Shown here: piece after piece, positions 42,463 to 54,804 of the stretch | Layout of the letters: the number at the start of each line of letters is the position of its first letter | Position numbering within the stretch: position 1 is the stretch's first letter | From: Branchinecta lynchi | Lineage: Eukaryota > Arthropoda > Branchiopoda > Anostraca > Branchinectidae | DNA length: 64,000 nt | Assembly (NCBI GenBank): GCA_023053575.1 | Contig: JAKZAP010000003.1 | Coordinates: forward strand, 10,702,561 to 10,766,560 | Direction: 5' to 3' | Program-made: the position numbers and the translations under genes | Notes under the pieces: model-generated | Database searches by the model: none | Told to the model about the DNA's origin: nothing | What the model saw: the letters and a program-made list of their open reading frames with translations, nothing else

Positions 42463-44352
42463 GTTTGATCCTGATGGCGGCCCAACTAAAGGGCGACTCC
42501 GAGCTTCCTTCACGCTTCCCGGGTGCACAGTGCAGGATGGAGCGTCTATCCTCTATAGTTCTTCAATCAGCGTTCTTTTTTTGTTATGTACGCAGTGGCG
42601 GCGCAAGATCAATAGAGGACTCATCAAAATAATCACCACAATCAGTCAGAGAAACAATGACAGGAGCGTGCATAAGGGCAAAAGAAAATAGGCGCAGGAG
42701 AATATGAAAATCACCCAGCCCACTGACCTGTGTCAACAACCGACTGAAAAGGAGACTTAGCGACTTCTCAATCCAACTTTATTCCTATTTCGCTTCCCAT
42801 TTTATTCTGGATTTCCTTTTTCAAGGTTTCCAACCTCCTACCATATCCCGTCCTTCCAAGCATTCTGATTAGTTAACGTTTGTGCGTGGGTTTTATTGTT
42901 TCTGTCCTTCATATTTTTCTCTTTCCTTTGTCATTTTACTTTACCATACTCCACAAGCTCTCATAAAGTACAGTGGGTAAATAAAATCCATTCATTCCTT
43001 GTAGCCTACATCAGAGCCTCAAGCGATGTCTATATGTGATAGGGATGATAAGAAAGTGTTTGATTTAGTGTCGCGAGTGTGACGAGCAGAGTCAATGGAG
43101 TTGGAAAGTCTATCAAGAGCATATTTTCACCAAGATTTTGAAGAAAAAAAATCGATCGACAAATTTACGACGTTAATTGAGGTTTGTGACGGATAGGAGA
43201 ACAAGGTTCTGAGACTAATGTGGATTATAACTGATTATTAATGTTTATCTAGTATCTGTTATTTTTAGTATACTTTCATTTACTGAAAGATGTTGGCGGC
43301 TTTCGGTGACGAATTGGTAGGATCGTGTAAGATGTAAGACACCCAAAGAAGCGAGAAATACTGTCAAAATTCTGGTACCCCCTAAAAGAAGGCACTACAC
43401 GGCATGGTATAGGAGGCGCGAGCACTAAAAAGAAACAGAAAGCCCAGGACAAATTCCCCTACTCAAGATCTAGGCTAAGGGGAGCAAAATAAGGCCCTGG
43501 GTCTCCTGAGCCAAACCGGGTCACGGGTGCTCGTTTTTCCTTCTTTTATTCGGAGCTAACCAGAGTCACCGTTCAGTCCACCACCTCATTTTTTCCCAGA
43601 CCCACATCCTTGCCAAACGAACATCTGAAAAAAAAGAATTCCCTTGCCAAACAGGCCCAATCGGTGAAATATTCCGTAGCGGTAGTTCCAGACTCCCCAA
43701 AGGCAGCAGCCATTATTCCCGGTTCATTGGTGCTGCAAGGGGCTATTTATTTTCCTACCGGGAATTAATCCAGTCAGCTGCAACCCAGCACTTGCTTTCG
43801 GAGGAGTTTATTACCCATTAGATTTCAAGAGAATATACGATGGAGCATAGAGAAAAGAAAGAAAAACGACAGGAGACAAGAAAAATAAATACACAATTTT
43901 CCTATATTACAAAACTAATTAAAAAATACAGATTTGCACGTTTGCTGGTAATTTGGCTTTCATTTCAGTCAAAGTTGAAAGTTCGTGTCAAAGTTTACGA
44001 AAAAGTTGAGAAGTTAAGCCTCCGGTGCACAGAAGGTCTCACAAATTCCGTACATTCCGCAACGGCTATAGTTACGTAACCACCTACCTAGGTAACTGGA
44101 GCAGATACTTAGTGTAGCCTACTTACTTCCGTAGAGATGTCCCAAAAGGGGGTTAAATACAGGAGGATGACGTTGTAATAGCTTTGCCAAGGCTTTGCCA
44201 AGGGTCAAAAGGTAAAACAAAATAATAAACAAAATCAACATAAGAACTAAAACAAAACCGGAACCGATGGGCCTTTGAAATGTGCTCCCTCTGTGATATT
44301 TCCCTACAGATGAACATTCATAGATTGTGCATACCCACTCAAGATTTTTTTC
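42463..44352. other. Intron sequence, no gene or family repeat recognised
   Basis: A possible retroelement 3' tail lies near 42960-43000 (AAATAAAATCCATTCATTCC). The rest is unassigned. No splice-supported coding exon. Confidence 0.4.
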
Positions 44353-44770
44353 CCAGCCTACCGACCATTAATTACTTCCTCCGGAGTCCACTCTAAAACC
44401 TCCCAGTGAAACTTTTTCTCTTAACCTTCCTAATAGTACCCCCCCCCCCCAGCCTTCAAATCCCACTCGTAGAACCTCATAGTGAAGGTTTGCCTCCCCG
44501 CCCTCCTACCCTTTCCCTTGAAAGTCCACTCTCAAAACCTCACACTAAAGACATTTCTCCCCAGCCTACCGACCATTAATTACTTCCTCCGGAGTCCACT
44601 CTAAAACCTCCCAGTGAAAGTTTTTCTCTTAACCTTCCTAATAGTACCCCCCCCCCCCCAGCCTTCAAATCCCACTCGTAGAACCTCATAGTGAAGGTTT
44701 GCCTCCCCGCCCTCCTACCCTTTCCCTTGAAAGTCCACTCTCAAAACCTCACACTAAAGACATTTATCCC
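44353..44770. repeat. Nearly identical 208-bp tandem duplication
   Basis: 44353-44560 and 44561-44770 differ by only about three bases plus C-run length. Each carries CTTCCTCCGGAGTCCACTC, a C run, GAACCTCATAGTGAAGGTTT. The pyrimidine-rich text continues diverged to about 44960. It is a recent duplication or an assembly effect. Confidence 0.9.
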
Positions 44771-46045
44771 CCTTTCCAGCGGCAATTTCTTCTCCCCTGC
44801 TTCCAATCTCAAAGCCCCCAATCTAGAAAAAATTCTTCCTAACTCCCTACCAGCCATTCCTCTTTCCTCTCTCCCTCCCTAGCAATAATATCCCATCAAA
44901 TTATCCCAGAACTTTCCTACCAGCCATTCCTTTCCTCCAAAGTCCACTCCAAAAACCCCCACATTAGAGATGGTCACCCACCCAACAGCCAACCCTTGTC
45001 CCAACCTGCACTTGAAATATACCCCTCACTAATTCCTTCAAATTGTCACAAACATTCAATGCTCTATTATCTCTATTGCCACTCCACACACTTGAAAGAA
45101 GAAAAGAATATGAGAGGAATGAATGCTTTATTCAGGCAATACTGCCATATAAACAAGGATAACAAAAACCAAACAAAACGCAACAGGTTGGCAATGTTGT
45201 TTATATGGTATTTAGTTATGTTGTTTATATCGTATTTAGTTATAAAATGTGACAAAGTGAGATACAGATGTACAGTGTGTTTTGAATAAAGTTTACTTCA
45301 GTTTAAAAAAGAAAAGAAAAGGAGAAACTGTCGCACAAGTAAGCAATGGAATACTAATTGGTAGCAAATTTCATAAGCCCCATCTCCGAAGAAGAGACGG
45401 CAAAATAGTTCCGCTTTAGCCTTGCGGCGAATTTCTTCAAATGTGAACTGCCTATCCCCTTGGATTAAAGCTTACGTTGTCAGCTTGACGTTTCTTTAGC
45501 GAGAGATTAGCATAAATGATTATTGACGGTGTCATCGGAGCTCATTACGTGTCATTAACTTCGGATATTGCATATCAGCTGCCACCGAGTGAGACCGGGG
45601 AGCCTTTCAACAGATTTTGAAGGAAGAAACCGATGAAACGGGGAAAAGTGATACTATGATAAGAGTGGAGCATAGAGGAGAAATTCTGGAAGCTCCAATA
45701 AACAACACAAAACAACAACTATGATAAGCAGAAAGAATCGGATTAAGCCTATCAAAAGAGAATCAACGATTTTTGCGAGCCCAACTACGACTTTGTTCTA
45801 CAAAAGTTTCAGCCAACAAATCCATAAACCAATTTCAACCCTTTGGGCCAATTCGCCCGTCTTTCTCCCGGATCATTACTTAATAGTATTCATTGACCCG
45901 ATCCTAGCGGACACACCTTTTCTTCTTCACTTTCTTTCTTTTTATTTTGATCTAAGCATGCAGCAACAAGATCTCGTCGGTTGTATACCATTAGCAAAAC
46001 GTTTTACAGAGTGGCTTTAATTATATTTATGCATTTCTTAAATAG
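44771..46045. other. Intron sequence, pyrimidine-rich then unassigned
   Basis: 44771-44960 is CT-rich with faint relation to the 208-bp unit. 45000-46045 has no recognised element. The frame at 45721-46020 shows no domain. Confidence 0.4.
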
Positions 46046-46053
46046 GTTAGATA

Positions 46054-46198
46054 CAGGGCAGTATCCAAGGGGGGGGGAGAACATAAAAAAAAAATCGTTT
46101 TTATACGCTTTAACCTCTGATCCGTGCTTATTTTGTTCTCTTTGGTCCGTCCCACGCCCCCACCCCCACCCCGAAATAATTTCCTGGATACGGACCTG
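46054..46198. mobile_element. Family C hAT-like MITE, copy 1
   Basis: CAGGGCAGTATCCAAGG at the left, CCTGGATACGGACCTG at the right, flanked by GTTAGATA (46046-46053) and GTTACATA (46199-46206), 7 of 8 matching. Contains the family's GGCTTTAACCTCTG-like and TTTTGGTCCGTC-like text. Confidence 0.85.
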
Positions 46199-46451
46199 GT
46201 TACATAGTCATCATAGTCATAACGGTCTAAACTAAGTTGTGTCGAAATTCCACAGAACCGTGACGTCACACCATTTGATCTATTTTACCTCAGAAAACGA
46301 AAAATTGTAGTTCCTATCGGTGAATCTATATTTGAATATATTATATATAGATAGAGCCGAGAAGCCAGCGAGGCGCCGGTCGCGCTTACATTTACAAAAC
46401 GACCTGGACAATCAAATCTTATGTTGGGTCCTCAACCACATGACCTCGCTA

Positions 46452-46782
46452 CAGGGACGTTTTCGCGTGGATAGCTGTAAAGCTGAACGGGTGATCCCGT
46501 CTACGCGAAAATGAGAAAATCGATCAGGCGTTAAACGGCTGAGGAAGATGAGTTCCGTCCACGCGAAAATGCACATTCAGCTGGATGGGAGCATATGAGT
46601 GGGAAGCTCCACAGAGTTTCCCCGTTCAGGTCCATGCTGCCCTCTCAGCGGAGTTTAACGGGAGGCGTCCATCGAGCTGGATCATCCCTACACGCGAAAA
46701 TGCAAAAAAGATCTACGGCATCCATGCGAAAATGTCCGTCGAGCTCAACGGGACCAATGCCATCCACGCGAAAACGTCCCCC
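46452..46782. mobile_element. MITE with internal ACGCGAAAATG repeats
   Basis: Ends CAGGGACGTTTTCGCGTGG and, inverted, GGGGGACGTTTTCGCGTGG, flanked by TA on both sides (46450-46451, 46783-46784). The interior repeats CCACGCGAAAATG-like words five times, direct and inverted, with AGCT(G/C)(A/G)A(C/T)GGG words. Tc1/mariner/pogo-like by TSD. Confidence 0.7.
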
Positions 46783-46784
46783 TA

Positions 46785-47635
46785 ACCGATACAACTTGGT
46801 CGACAACGTCAGAATGCGGTCTCACAAAACTGCACATGATCACCCACACCATCTAGCGACCACAATAACCAATCCGTTTCAGATCTTACAGGTAGTTCTG
46901 TTGCAAATTCAGTCGTGTTTCTGATTGGTTCCCATGCCCTACAGCCTCGACAAAAACCTTCATTCACTAGCATGGTTAAAGGACCCCTCTTGCTTATTCT
47001 GTCTATTATAATATACATAGCTCCCTTATGGACTTGCAAGCTTCTAAATCCCTACCTTTCTCCATTGTTTTGTTTTGTTCCTGCGAAATTTTTAGCACTT
47101 TTTCGGCCGTGCCGAGTTTTGCCCGTTACGCAACTCAAAGTTTGCCAGAATGTTCAACTTCCGCTGGGATCTCTTTCACACACGAGGATATGAGAATCTT
47201 CTGTTTTGGTTTTGCTTAGTTTTTCCACATTTTAACCACGGTGCGTCAGTTTTCAAATGTTTTGCGCCCATCCGCCGCGTCGGATAGCAGGAAGGCTGGA
47301 CTGAATCAACAAGCACTAACAAGAAAATCGCTAAATTCGGGTGGAAAGTAATGGTATTGTCTAAAAACTTGTTTTCTGATCCACTTCATAGTGAAAAGAT
47401 TATTTCTAGCACGAGTTGTGCTTCCAGCTAACGAAACGATAAAGAGAAGGACATAGAACGATTCTGGACCGAAGTCCCATTCATGCAAACTACTTTAATA
47501 AGTTGAGCTTCATCAAATGAAATTTTTTCTTATTTTGGTTATACTGTTCAGTTACGTGTTTTGCTCTATACAAGCTGCCGGCCATCGGTTAACCTTGCTC
47601 GCCCGTTGTTTCCTCGTCAAAGCCAATGACAAATT
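46785..47635. other. Intron sequence, nothing recognised
   Basis: No family repeat or domain-bearing frame recognised. Confidence 0.4.
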
Positions 47636-47940
47636 GTCGCCATCTGCGCTACAGAAACAATAACAATCACACGTCTGATCTTGGTATAAGTTATGTGGAA
47701 TCGGCGATTAGGCTTTCCGTTCATACCAAGTCGCGCATTAGCCCCGTGGAAAAGTCAACCACAAGTCATCACTGAAGTCGGGAGCCATAACTGACAAAAC
47801 TTGATAAAGTTTGACTGGAAGAGTTGGTTAGAGCATACATAGAGGGATTTTAAGCAATTTTCAACATGGATAGGTCTAAGAGGAATTGGCACAAGTAAAA
47901 CCAACCTGGTTAAACGTACACAAGAAGTAACGTGCCATTG
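47636..47940. repeat. Family D dispersed repeat, copy 1
   Basis: Aligns with 53645-53960: CGCCATCTGCGCTACAGAAA, GTCTGATCTTGGTATAAGTT, CCGTGGAAAAGTCA, TTTTCAACATGGATAGG, AAGTAACG. About 75% similar by eye. Class unknown. Confidence 0.7.
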
Positions 47941-48416
47941 TGTACTTTATGCTACCGTATCGGCAAAAAACAACTAATCTGGAACGAATTTCTGCAAGGA
48001 AAATAACTAATCTTTCGGTGGGTTTGTAAGGCAGGTGCTCGGCTACGGGTAATTCATGGAAAAATTCTTATTTATATACGCAATTAGTTATATGTCAACT
48101 AAGTTACTTCTATTATTGTACCGGGTTTTAGTCATTCGACCTTATGTTTCCGGCTTTGAACCTCCATTTCTATTAATTTTGTACAGAAAAGATGAATCAA
48201 ACCTTGAACTTTGAAATCGCCCTTGTCTCCTTTCCAAAACTCCTTTCCAAAAAGCCAACTTATTTTTGTATCATTTAACCGAATACACTGCATTATTTGG
48301 ATTGTGTTAAGGGATTTTTTTTGTATATTTCACTGTTTGCTCTCTAGTATGACCTTCAGAATATCTACGGCCGTCCTCACAACACAAAATTCTACTATGC
48401 CGCGGAAACTTTGAAT
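47941..48416. other. Intron sequence, nothing recognised
   Basis: Unassigned AT-rich sequence. Confidence 0.4.
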
Positions 48417-48592
48417 CAAGGCCGTATCCAGGGGGGGGGGGGTCAGGGGGTTGACCCTCCCCCCCCCCCGGGAAATATTCAAAAATAATCAATTTTTATA
48501 GGCTTTGCCCTCTCCTCTATGTGGTTTTGTACTTTTTTGTCCGACCAGCAGGTACCCCCACCCCCCGAAACAAATTCCTGGATACGGGTCTG
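48417..48592. mobile_element. Family C hAT-like MITE, copy 2
   Basis: CAAGGCCGTATCCAGG at the left and, inverted, CAGACCCGTATCCAGG at the right. TSD CTTTGAAT (48409-48416) versus CTTTCAAT (48593-48600). Poly-G near the left end, poly-C in the middle. Confidence 0.9.
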
Positions 48593-49246
48593 CTTTCAAT
48601 CCCAACACAAAGGCGGCTTTTCAGTGGCCAGTGATCAGATCTCGGAGAGTAGCTCACTGCCTAAACACTTGGTTTTTGTAAATCAGTTAATTAACACAGG
48701 TACAAGCGCACAGAGGTACTGCAAATCCGACACGGAAATTTCACTATTCGAAATATTCCGAGTCGACTATTCGTGAATAACAGAGTTACGAAGTAACGCA
48801 TTTTCATCGAGTCTTCAAGCCTCTTTAAGTGAATAAGTGAATGGTAACTAGATTGGCGTATCTCAGCCCTTTTCGGATATGCTTTAAAGGGGACCTCAGA
48901 ACACATAACTTCAATGTAGAAAAATGTAGCTGACTTATCCGTTTTGCACCGTCAAATCCAATACTTCTGTTTAAAACCAACTCCTCTCTGTATTAAGTGA
49001 TATAGCAATCCCTTCCTTCCACGAAAGGCCCATAAACACCGAGCAAACGACCACTCATTCACTTTCATCAAGATGGTATCTGCAAGTGGCTAAGCTCACC
49101 ACCTCGATGCTTTTCAGCGAAGCCGAGATCCTCCATTTCCTTCCATGAGGATACTAACTCATCACTGAATAATAAATTAGCAACGCAATATCTGTTAGTT
49201 TCAACAGCTTAAAACAATTCCGCATCGGACAAGCCGCTCCTTCTGG
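48593..49246. other. Intron sequence; small family G scrap
   Basis: GTAGCTGACTTATCCG with TTTTGCACCGTCAAAT (48927-48959) matches one arm end of family G. Otherwise unassigned. Confidence 0.5.
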
Positions 49247-49682
49247 CGAGGGGTCGACGACTCTCCCGGAATGGTGTACACGTCCCGAAAGAATAATCCG
49301 GAATGGATTATATTAGATTAGATTAAATTTTATTAGGTGGCAGTCTTCTCTATTCTACATAATGTGGTAACACTATTTTTATATTATTCTACATGCCATT
49401 CATACACGGTTCATACATATACAACAAACATTCTGCTTACAAAAAACACTCACGCATCATTACTATCCTTTTGCAAGGAAAAATCTCTTCCCTGTAGCCA
49501 TGAAGGATGCCAGATGACTCGAATTTCTAATTTCAACTGCAATTATATCCCATACAGAGGGTTAGGAATAATCCGGAAAAGTTAGGAATAATCCGGAATG
49601 GTTAGGAATAATCCGGAATGGTCAGGATTATTAGGTTATTCCGGAATGGTGTACATACAAAATTAGAGTCGTTGACCCCTCG
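49247..49682. mobile_element. hAT-like element with perfect 8-bp TSD
   Basis: Inverted ends CGAGGGGTCGACGACTCT and CGAGGGGTCAACGACTCT; both sides CCTTCTGG (49239-49246, 49683-49690). The interior has GGAATGGTGTACA copies at both ends and four copies of GTTAGGAATAATCCGGAAW-like sequence (49560-49640). No transposase; the frame at 49337-49585 is short and domain-free. Confidence 0.9.
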
Positions 49683-49690
49683 CCTTCTGG

Positions 49691-50589
49691 TGCTCTCGGG
49701 GCCGCTTTGGCGGAATTTGTCTTGTAAAATCTACGCACAACAAATTTGATGTGCAAGCACCATTTTCTGTTTGTTTGATTCTTTATTTTCTCTCTTTTTT
49801 CCTTACTGAATTGTCAATTATTGTTTTTTGTGAATGATTGTTAGAGTAACCCTAGTTGGCCCTTAGTTCAACAAATACAAAATAAAATAAAAAAGCATTT
49901 CTAATTGGCCAGTTCAGAGAATGTTGACTCTTCTCCGTTTTCGTTGGGTAAGATGCAGTCCCTCTATTTGTGTTCCACGTCCTTGAAAACATGATTCAAA
50001 ACCGATGGCTTTGCAAAGCAATATGGTAAGCTTTCATCCGTAAACAAAATTCCGAATAAATCTTGTCGAACGTTTGCTTGGAAGTGTTATCGACTAAACA
50101 TCCGTATCCGCCACTACACATTTTGTGCTTGAATGTCCCCAACAATCGATCTAATTCCTCCCAGGGGCCACAAGCTCGAAAAGAATTGGAAAGGCAGACA
50201 AACTTGGCATCAGAATTTTTTCTGAAGACCCATTAAACTTCTCCACTCGCGTTTCTGTACTGCGATTACGGTTTAAGGACCGTATACAAACCTGGAGTCA
50301 TAACTGGTTATCCAACTTTAAAGCTTTGACAAACCTTTATACAAACACACCCTCTATTGTGGATAACCGTTAAAGGATCCCTCGCACTATATAATGTTTA
50401 TGTTCCAGTATACAAAACTACCTGAATACTGTAGAACTAAGCTCTGCTTTTAGCAAATTATCCACGACTTTGGCTGTTTCAAGCCTTTTCCCAGACTCAC
50501 TGACTTCGAGCAAAAACTCGCCAAGATTGAGATAACCGGTTTTACACACCAGTAGTATGATACGCAAACACTCGTCGAGATCATAATGC
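49691..50589 (-). other. Unassigned; one modest open frame
   Basis: A minus-strand frame (50418-50621) reads MNGQLGFKPYMHYDLDECLR, with LEVSESGKRLETAKVVDNLL further on. It looks amphipathic and protein-like, but I recognise no family, it is short, its start abuts a hairpin insertion and no splice sites are evident. It may be a transposon protein remnant. The rest of the stretch holds a LINE-like A-rich tail near 49870-49895. Confidence 0.3.
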
Positions 50590-50816
50590 ATATAAGGTTT
50601 GAAGCCAAGCTGACCATTCATTACGAAAGAAATAGAAAACCGTGATTTTCGGGGTTTTTTCTTGATCAGCTAATTATCCCTCTAGGATGATGTGCGACGG
50701 TTTGCCGGAAGTGCAACCGAAATATCCGAATTTATATTTATCCCTCGCACATCATCCTAGAGGGATAATTAGCTGATCAAAAAAAAACCCCGAAAATCAC
50801 GGTTTTCTATTTCTTT
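50590..50816. mobile_element. Near-perfect 72-bp hairpin element with 12-bp TSD
   Basis: Arms 50626-50697 and 50745-50816 are inverse with only one or two differences (AAAGAAATAGAAAACCGTGA...), around a 47-bp loop. Direct repeat AGATCATAATGC at 50578-50589 and 50817-50828. Before the left arm is GAAGCCAAGCTGACC, close to the family G head GAGCCCAAGCTGAC. The loop contains a hairpin followed by CGAAATATCC, resembling the 3' half of the hammerhead-like core, but the CUGANGA box is damaged. Probably a young family G relative. Confidence 0.75.
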
Positions 50817-51070
50817 AGATCATAATGCGCATCGAAAATCGTACGCGGCAAGTGCAAAGATTAGTGTGGTGTTAGCGGGTTCAGAATGTAACATAAAATT
50901 TAGGTCTCCAGGTTTAACAAGTAATGGCAGCAATTCGGAAGTAGGGTGTAATTGGACTAAAGGTAGGACAGGTCCTTTAAGACGATGCAAGGCAAGATTC
51001 AGGCAAACGTATGTCAAAACTTTGTACTACCAAGGTTTTGCTTTTCGCATCTAAACACTAAATGGGAATA

Positions 51071-51191
51071 AATATTCCGTCAGCCCAAGCCGATTGCGAT
51101 TCAAATTTGAAAGTGCAAAGCGGATACGTCAGCTGAATTTTATTAGAGCTAACCAAGTTCAGCTGATGTATCCGTCTTGCATATTCAATTC
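51071..51191. mobile_element. Short family G element with 11-bp TSD
   Basis: TSD AAATGGGAATA at 51060-51070 and 51192-51202. Head GTCAGCCCAAGCCGATTG, arms GCGGATACGTCAGCTGAATT and inverse TTCAGCTGATGTATCCGTC. The central hammerhead-like part is deleted. Confidence 0.8.
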
Positions 51192-51202
51192 AAATGGGAA
51201 TA

Positions 51203-51873
51203 CAATAAGATCTTAATAGCTTCTACGGTTTTATGATTCGGAAATAAGTTCCCAGCCCAAAGTAAAAACAAATAACGACGTTCCAAGTAAAATGCTTTTG
51301 TAGTACTCTGTACCCCAAATCCTTTTCACGGTCACATAAGTAGTGTCCAGCCTTTGCGCGACCGCCCCGTACGATGTGGGGCAAAACGATACTATTCTGA
51401 GGGATACACACTTTCGGGGGATAAATAATGTGTGAAGCTTGGTTAGTTTGGGTACGGCACATAGCCTAGAGAAAAGTTTCTGTAGATGTTTTTTTTTTCG
51501 TTTTGAGGTCTATGTTAAGGCGAATCAGGAAGAAAAGGATTGCTTACTGGATTATATTATTGGAAATTTATTTACTAGACTTTTTGGCATTTCTTTATTA
51601 GAAGTTATATATTTGTATTATCATGGCCCATTAAGGCGTTTAGAGACAATAAATATCTATATATCTATATGAAGGAGAAGTTCCTCAGACCGAAGGCATG
51701 AATGAATATTGCTGACCCACTACACTACACGATAACTAGTGAAGTAATGATAAAGGAAACTGAAAAACGAAAAAGAAAGGCACAAAGTACACTTACAAAA
51801 ATAATAACACTTATAAGAACGCTACCTAATTCGATTTTGATTACCATGGGGTGGTTGCAAGAACGAAGACGGG
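51203..51873. other. Intron sequence, nothing recognised
   Basis: Unassigned AT-rich sequence with short frames only. Confidence 0.4.
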
Positions 51874-52101
51874 CGAGGGGTTGCCCACTCTCGATTTTAA
51901 TGTACAGCAAGTGTCCCGGTGCCGCGGTGTAGGGACGGTATCGGCTGACAACAGCCGGCACCGGTTGTCAAGTATTAGAACATCAAAATCAGCCAAATAT
52001 TATCAAAATTGCGTAACGTATGGCATGCAGTTGTTTTCGTCGGTGGCGGCCGGTGCTGGGAAAGGATGTACATCTGGTGCTAGGGAGTGGGCAACTCCTC
52101 G
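51874..52101. mobile_element. Family E hAT-like MITE, copy 2
   Basis: CGAGGGGTTGCCCACTC and inverse CGAGGAGTTGCCCACTC; flanks AAGACGGG and GATACGGG match at 6 of 8. The interior shares CGATTTTAATGTACAGC and GGCACCGGTTGTC-like text with 59214-59430. Confidence 0.7.
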
Positions 52102-52539
52102 GATACGGGCATGGAGATATTCCACTGCGATGATAGGTTCGGAGACTCCAAAATCTATTTGATTTCCTCTAGTATACGCTAAGACCCGTCACTGATTAAC
52201 CCTTCTCCCAGCCGTTTCCCACGAAAGATGGATTGACATCGAACCTCAGAAAATCGGCCATGTTCAGTGGCCATAACCCCAAACATTAGAACCCTCAGTG
52301 AAGTCCATGGATGGTTGAGCGCTAAACAGATTTATAAGACAGCACAATCGGAAGTGAAGACGGACTAACCGGAACCTCGTTCTAGGCATGGAGAACCAGG
52401 AACTAGCCTGCTGGAAGACCCCCCCCCCTCCTCCCCCTGCCCGGTTGGTCTAAGTGACCTGTCAATCGAAAACAGTGGTTCAGGCTCTTAAAGCGACAAG
52501 TTCCTAAGTGATCGTTCGAAAAATCCCTAACTCGTGTTT
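52102..52539. other. Intron sequence, nothing recognised
   Basis: C run near 52420-52430; otherwise unassigned. Confidence 0.4.
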
Positions 52540-53075
52540 TCGAAAATCCTCAAGCGATTAAGGACTGTCTTCGGAATTGTTCTCTACACATATGGAATTA
52601 ACTTCCTCGCCGAACAAGCAGCTTGAGCAGAAAAAAACAGAAATTTGGTAGAAGTAAGTTTTATTTCTGAAGTCGATCAAATCCTATTTATTTATTTATT
52701 TGTGACCCGCTTTTTGCATAACAGCGGAGTATGAATAAAATACCAGAAACAAAATTGGTGGACCCGAAAGCAAACTGTGAAGTAATATTTCTTCTCGCCT
52801 CGGTCAAGTCAGAATCTGATCAAATCCTGATGTGCACGAATGAGTCCGACTGTCTGAAATGATTTTTGCTGGATAGTATTAGCATACTATTGGGAATACA
52901 TTCATTCATTCATTCATTCATACCTAATGGATCTAGTTAAGTGGCCTATCAGAGTGACATCAAGGCCAAGCGTCTATGAGGTTCGGCCAAGACAGAACAT
53001 CTGCAAGACCCAACTGTCTATATGAGAAAGATCACCACATACTCCCCTCTCGAATCCAATCGAAACTTTTGGTAG
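52540..53075 (+). mobile_element. Heavily decayed family B remnant with CATT microsatellite
   Basis: CTTCCTCGCCGAACAAGCAG, AGAAATTTGGTAGAAGTAAG and, after unrelated sequence, GACCCAACTGTCTATATGAG with ATCGAAACTTTTGGT are degraded family B distal text. A (CATT)n run at about 52900-52920 ends an intervening piece that may be a LINE tail. Confidence 0.45.
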
Positions 53076-53644
53076 TGTTTATTTTCCTTCTTGTCATATT
53101 CCGCCCTAATTCCATGCAAATTTTCGGGTCAATAAATTTGCTTCCCTAAGTAAAGTAAGTTTCAACAGTTTTCCTTTGCTCGCTCCTAACTGATTCAAAT
53201 AACGGAAGCAGCAGGACGAACTAATGTGAAGCCATCCCGACAGCTCAAGGACACTAATGACCAGTGTCTCAACACCAACAGACCATGCCTGCAATCTCGG
53301 TACCAACCTAGCAGGACACATGGGAGAGACAACTATCTCCGCTCCGCTGAATATTCTCAACTTCCTAATTATTCATTACCCCCCCCCCTCGCCCTTAGCA
53401 GAGGAAGCAGTTAACGAGGAAGACGTACCATTTGCATATCGACCCGAAGAGGTTTACTCCGCAGTAGACTTAACAGAGAATAAGCAAGGTACTCTTCAGC
53501 AAGGTACTCTTTCTGTAATGACATAGACCTAATTGGTGGAAGCCCTAGAGGAGAGCTATTAGTTCCAGAAAATAGTGTTAAGTGATTCGACTTGGCAGCT
53601 TGGCCCAGTACGCAAACAAAGATATACGCCCTTCAGAAAATCCA
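53076..53644. other. Intron sequence, nothing recognised
   Basis: A small tandem AGCAAGGTACTCTT pair lies at about 53483-53510. No domain in the frames at 53226-53526. Confidence 0.4.
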
Positions 53645-53960
53645 ATGCCGCCAGATGCGCTGGAGAAACAGAAAAATCGCACGTCAGATCTTGGTGTAAG
53701 TTGTCTGAAGGGGGAATAAGCGATTAAGCTTTCGGTTTATACCGAGTCGCGCACTCGACCCGTGGAAAAGTCAGCCAGCAGTCAGCACTGAATTCGGGAG
53801 CCAGAATTGACTAACTTCATGATGTGACAGAACAGAATTGGACAGAGCACACGTAGATGCAGAGGCATTTGGAAAACGTTTTAAACATGGCTAGGCCTAA
53901 CAGGAATTGAAAAATAGCCAAACAGGCCTGTTTAAACTTACACCAAGTAGTAACGCGTCA
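53645..53960. repeat. Family D dispersed repeat, copy 2
   Basis: Counterpart of 47636-47940: CGCCAGATGCGCTGGAGAAA, CGTCAGATCTTGGTGTAAGT, CCGTGGAAAAGTCAGCC, TTAAACATGGCTAGGCC, AGTAACGCGT. No ends or TSD resolved. Confidence 0.7.
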
Positions 53961-54804
53961 CTTTTACTTCGTGCTAGCGCATCTAGCGGCCAACAGTAAT
54001 TAACCTTGAAGGAATTTCTAAAGGGCGTATCAGACTGTCCCACACGGAGGTCAGAAAAGCGCAAGTAATAGAGGAATCTAATGATGTTTTCAGTCGCAGA
54101 GAGGAACCGCAAAAATGTGTAGGGATATACGAAGCATCAAATTTTATATCAGTGTGAACGCAGATGAAGCTACTTCCCCTGGATTCTAAAGCTGCCAAAA
54201 GGTTTAATTTTAAACTGTCTTTATGTATCACTCTGCCCAGAAATTTAAATTCTAACGATTTAACATGCATTTAAATTGAAACAGCAGGCGTAAAACTGAT
54301 TATTACTGGATGGGACAGAAAACCTTAATTAGTTAGACAGGTTATGTTAGACAGACAGACAGACTGACTGACAGTCAAGAAGATCAATGAGTGGAGGAGG
54401 AGACGTAGCCATTATAACTGTTATGACAATAGTAATTAAGAGTGTAAAAGAAGCTACACGAATACTTCGAAACGAAAGTACTAAAAGAAATGTTGTTCAA
54501 GTAAACTGGTGGTAGGTTAGATGAGGATATTCTAATCGGAGGTCCAGAACAAAGGGGAAGGGAAAATAGCAAAGAACGTAAGTTGCGTAAAACTTTTTCA
54601 GCAGAAACACAAGAAGCTTACACGGAGTGTGGTGGGAAGAAAAGATCAATGGGATGTCAGAAGTGCTAGAATAGATGAACTTGTTAGACGAACTAATATA
54701 ATAGATGAAACATAGTTAGCCTTCGTGGAAAAGAAACCCTCCAGACAGCCGAGATTTTGGAAAGATCTGGAACCGAGTTTGACAGAATACGTTACGACCT
54801 TAGT
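53961..54804. other. Intron sequence, nothing recognised
   Basis: Short GACAGACAGACAGACTGACTG run near 54350-54371. No gene seen. Confidence 0.4.

Noticed and set aside
45721..46020. 99-residue ORF as a gene
   Set aside because: No domain, no splice context, ordinary length for random open frame in AT-rich DNA.
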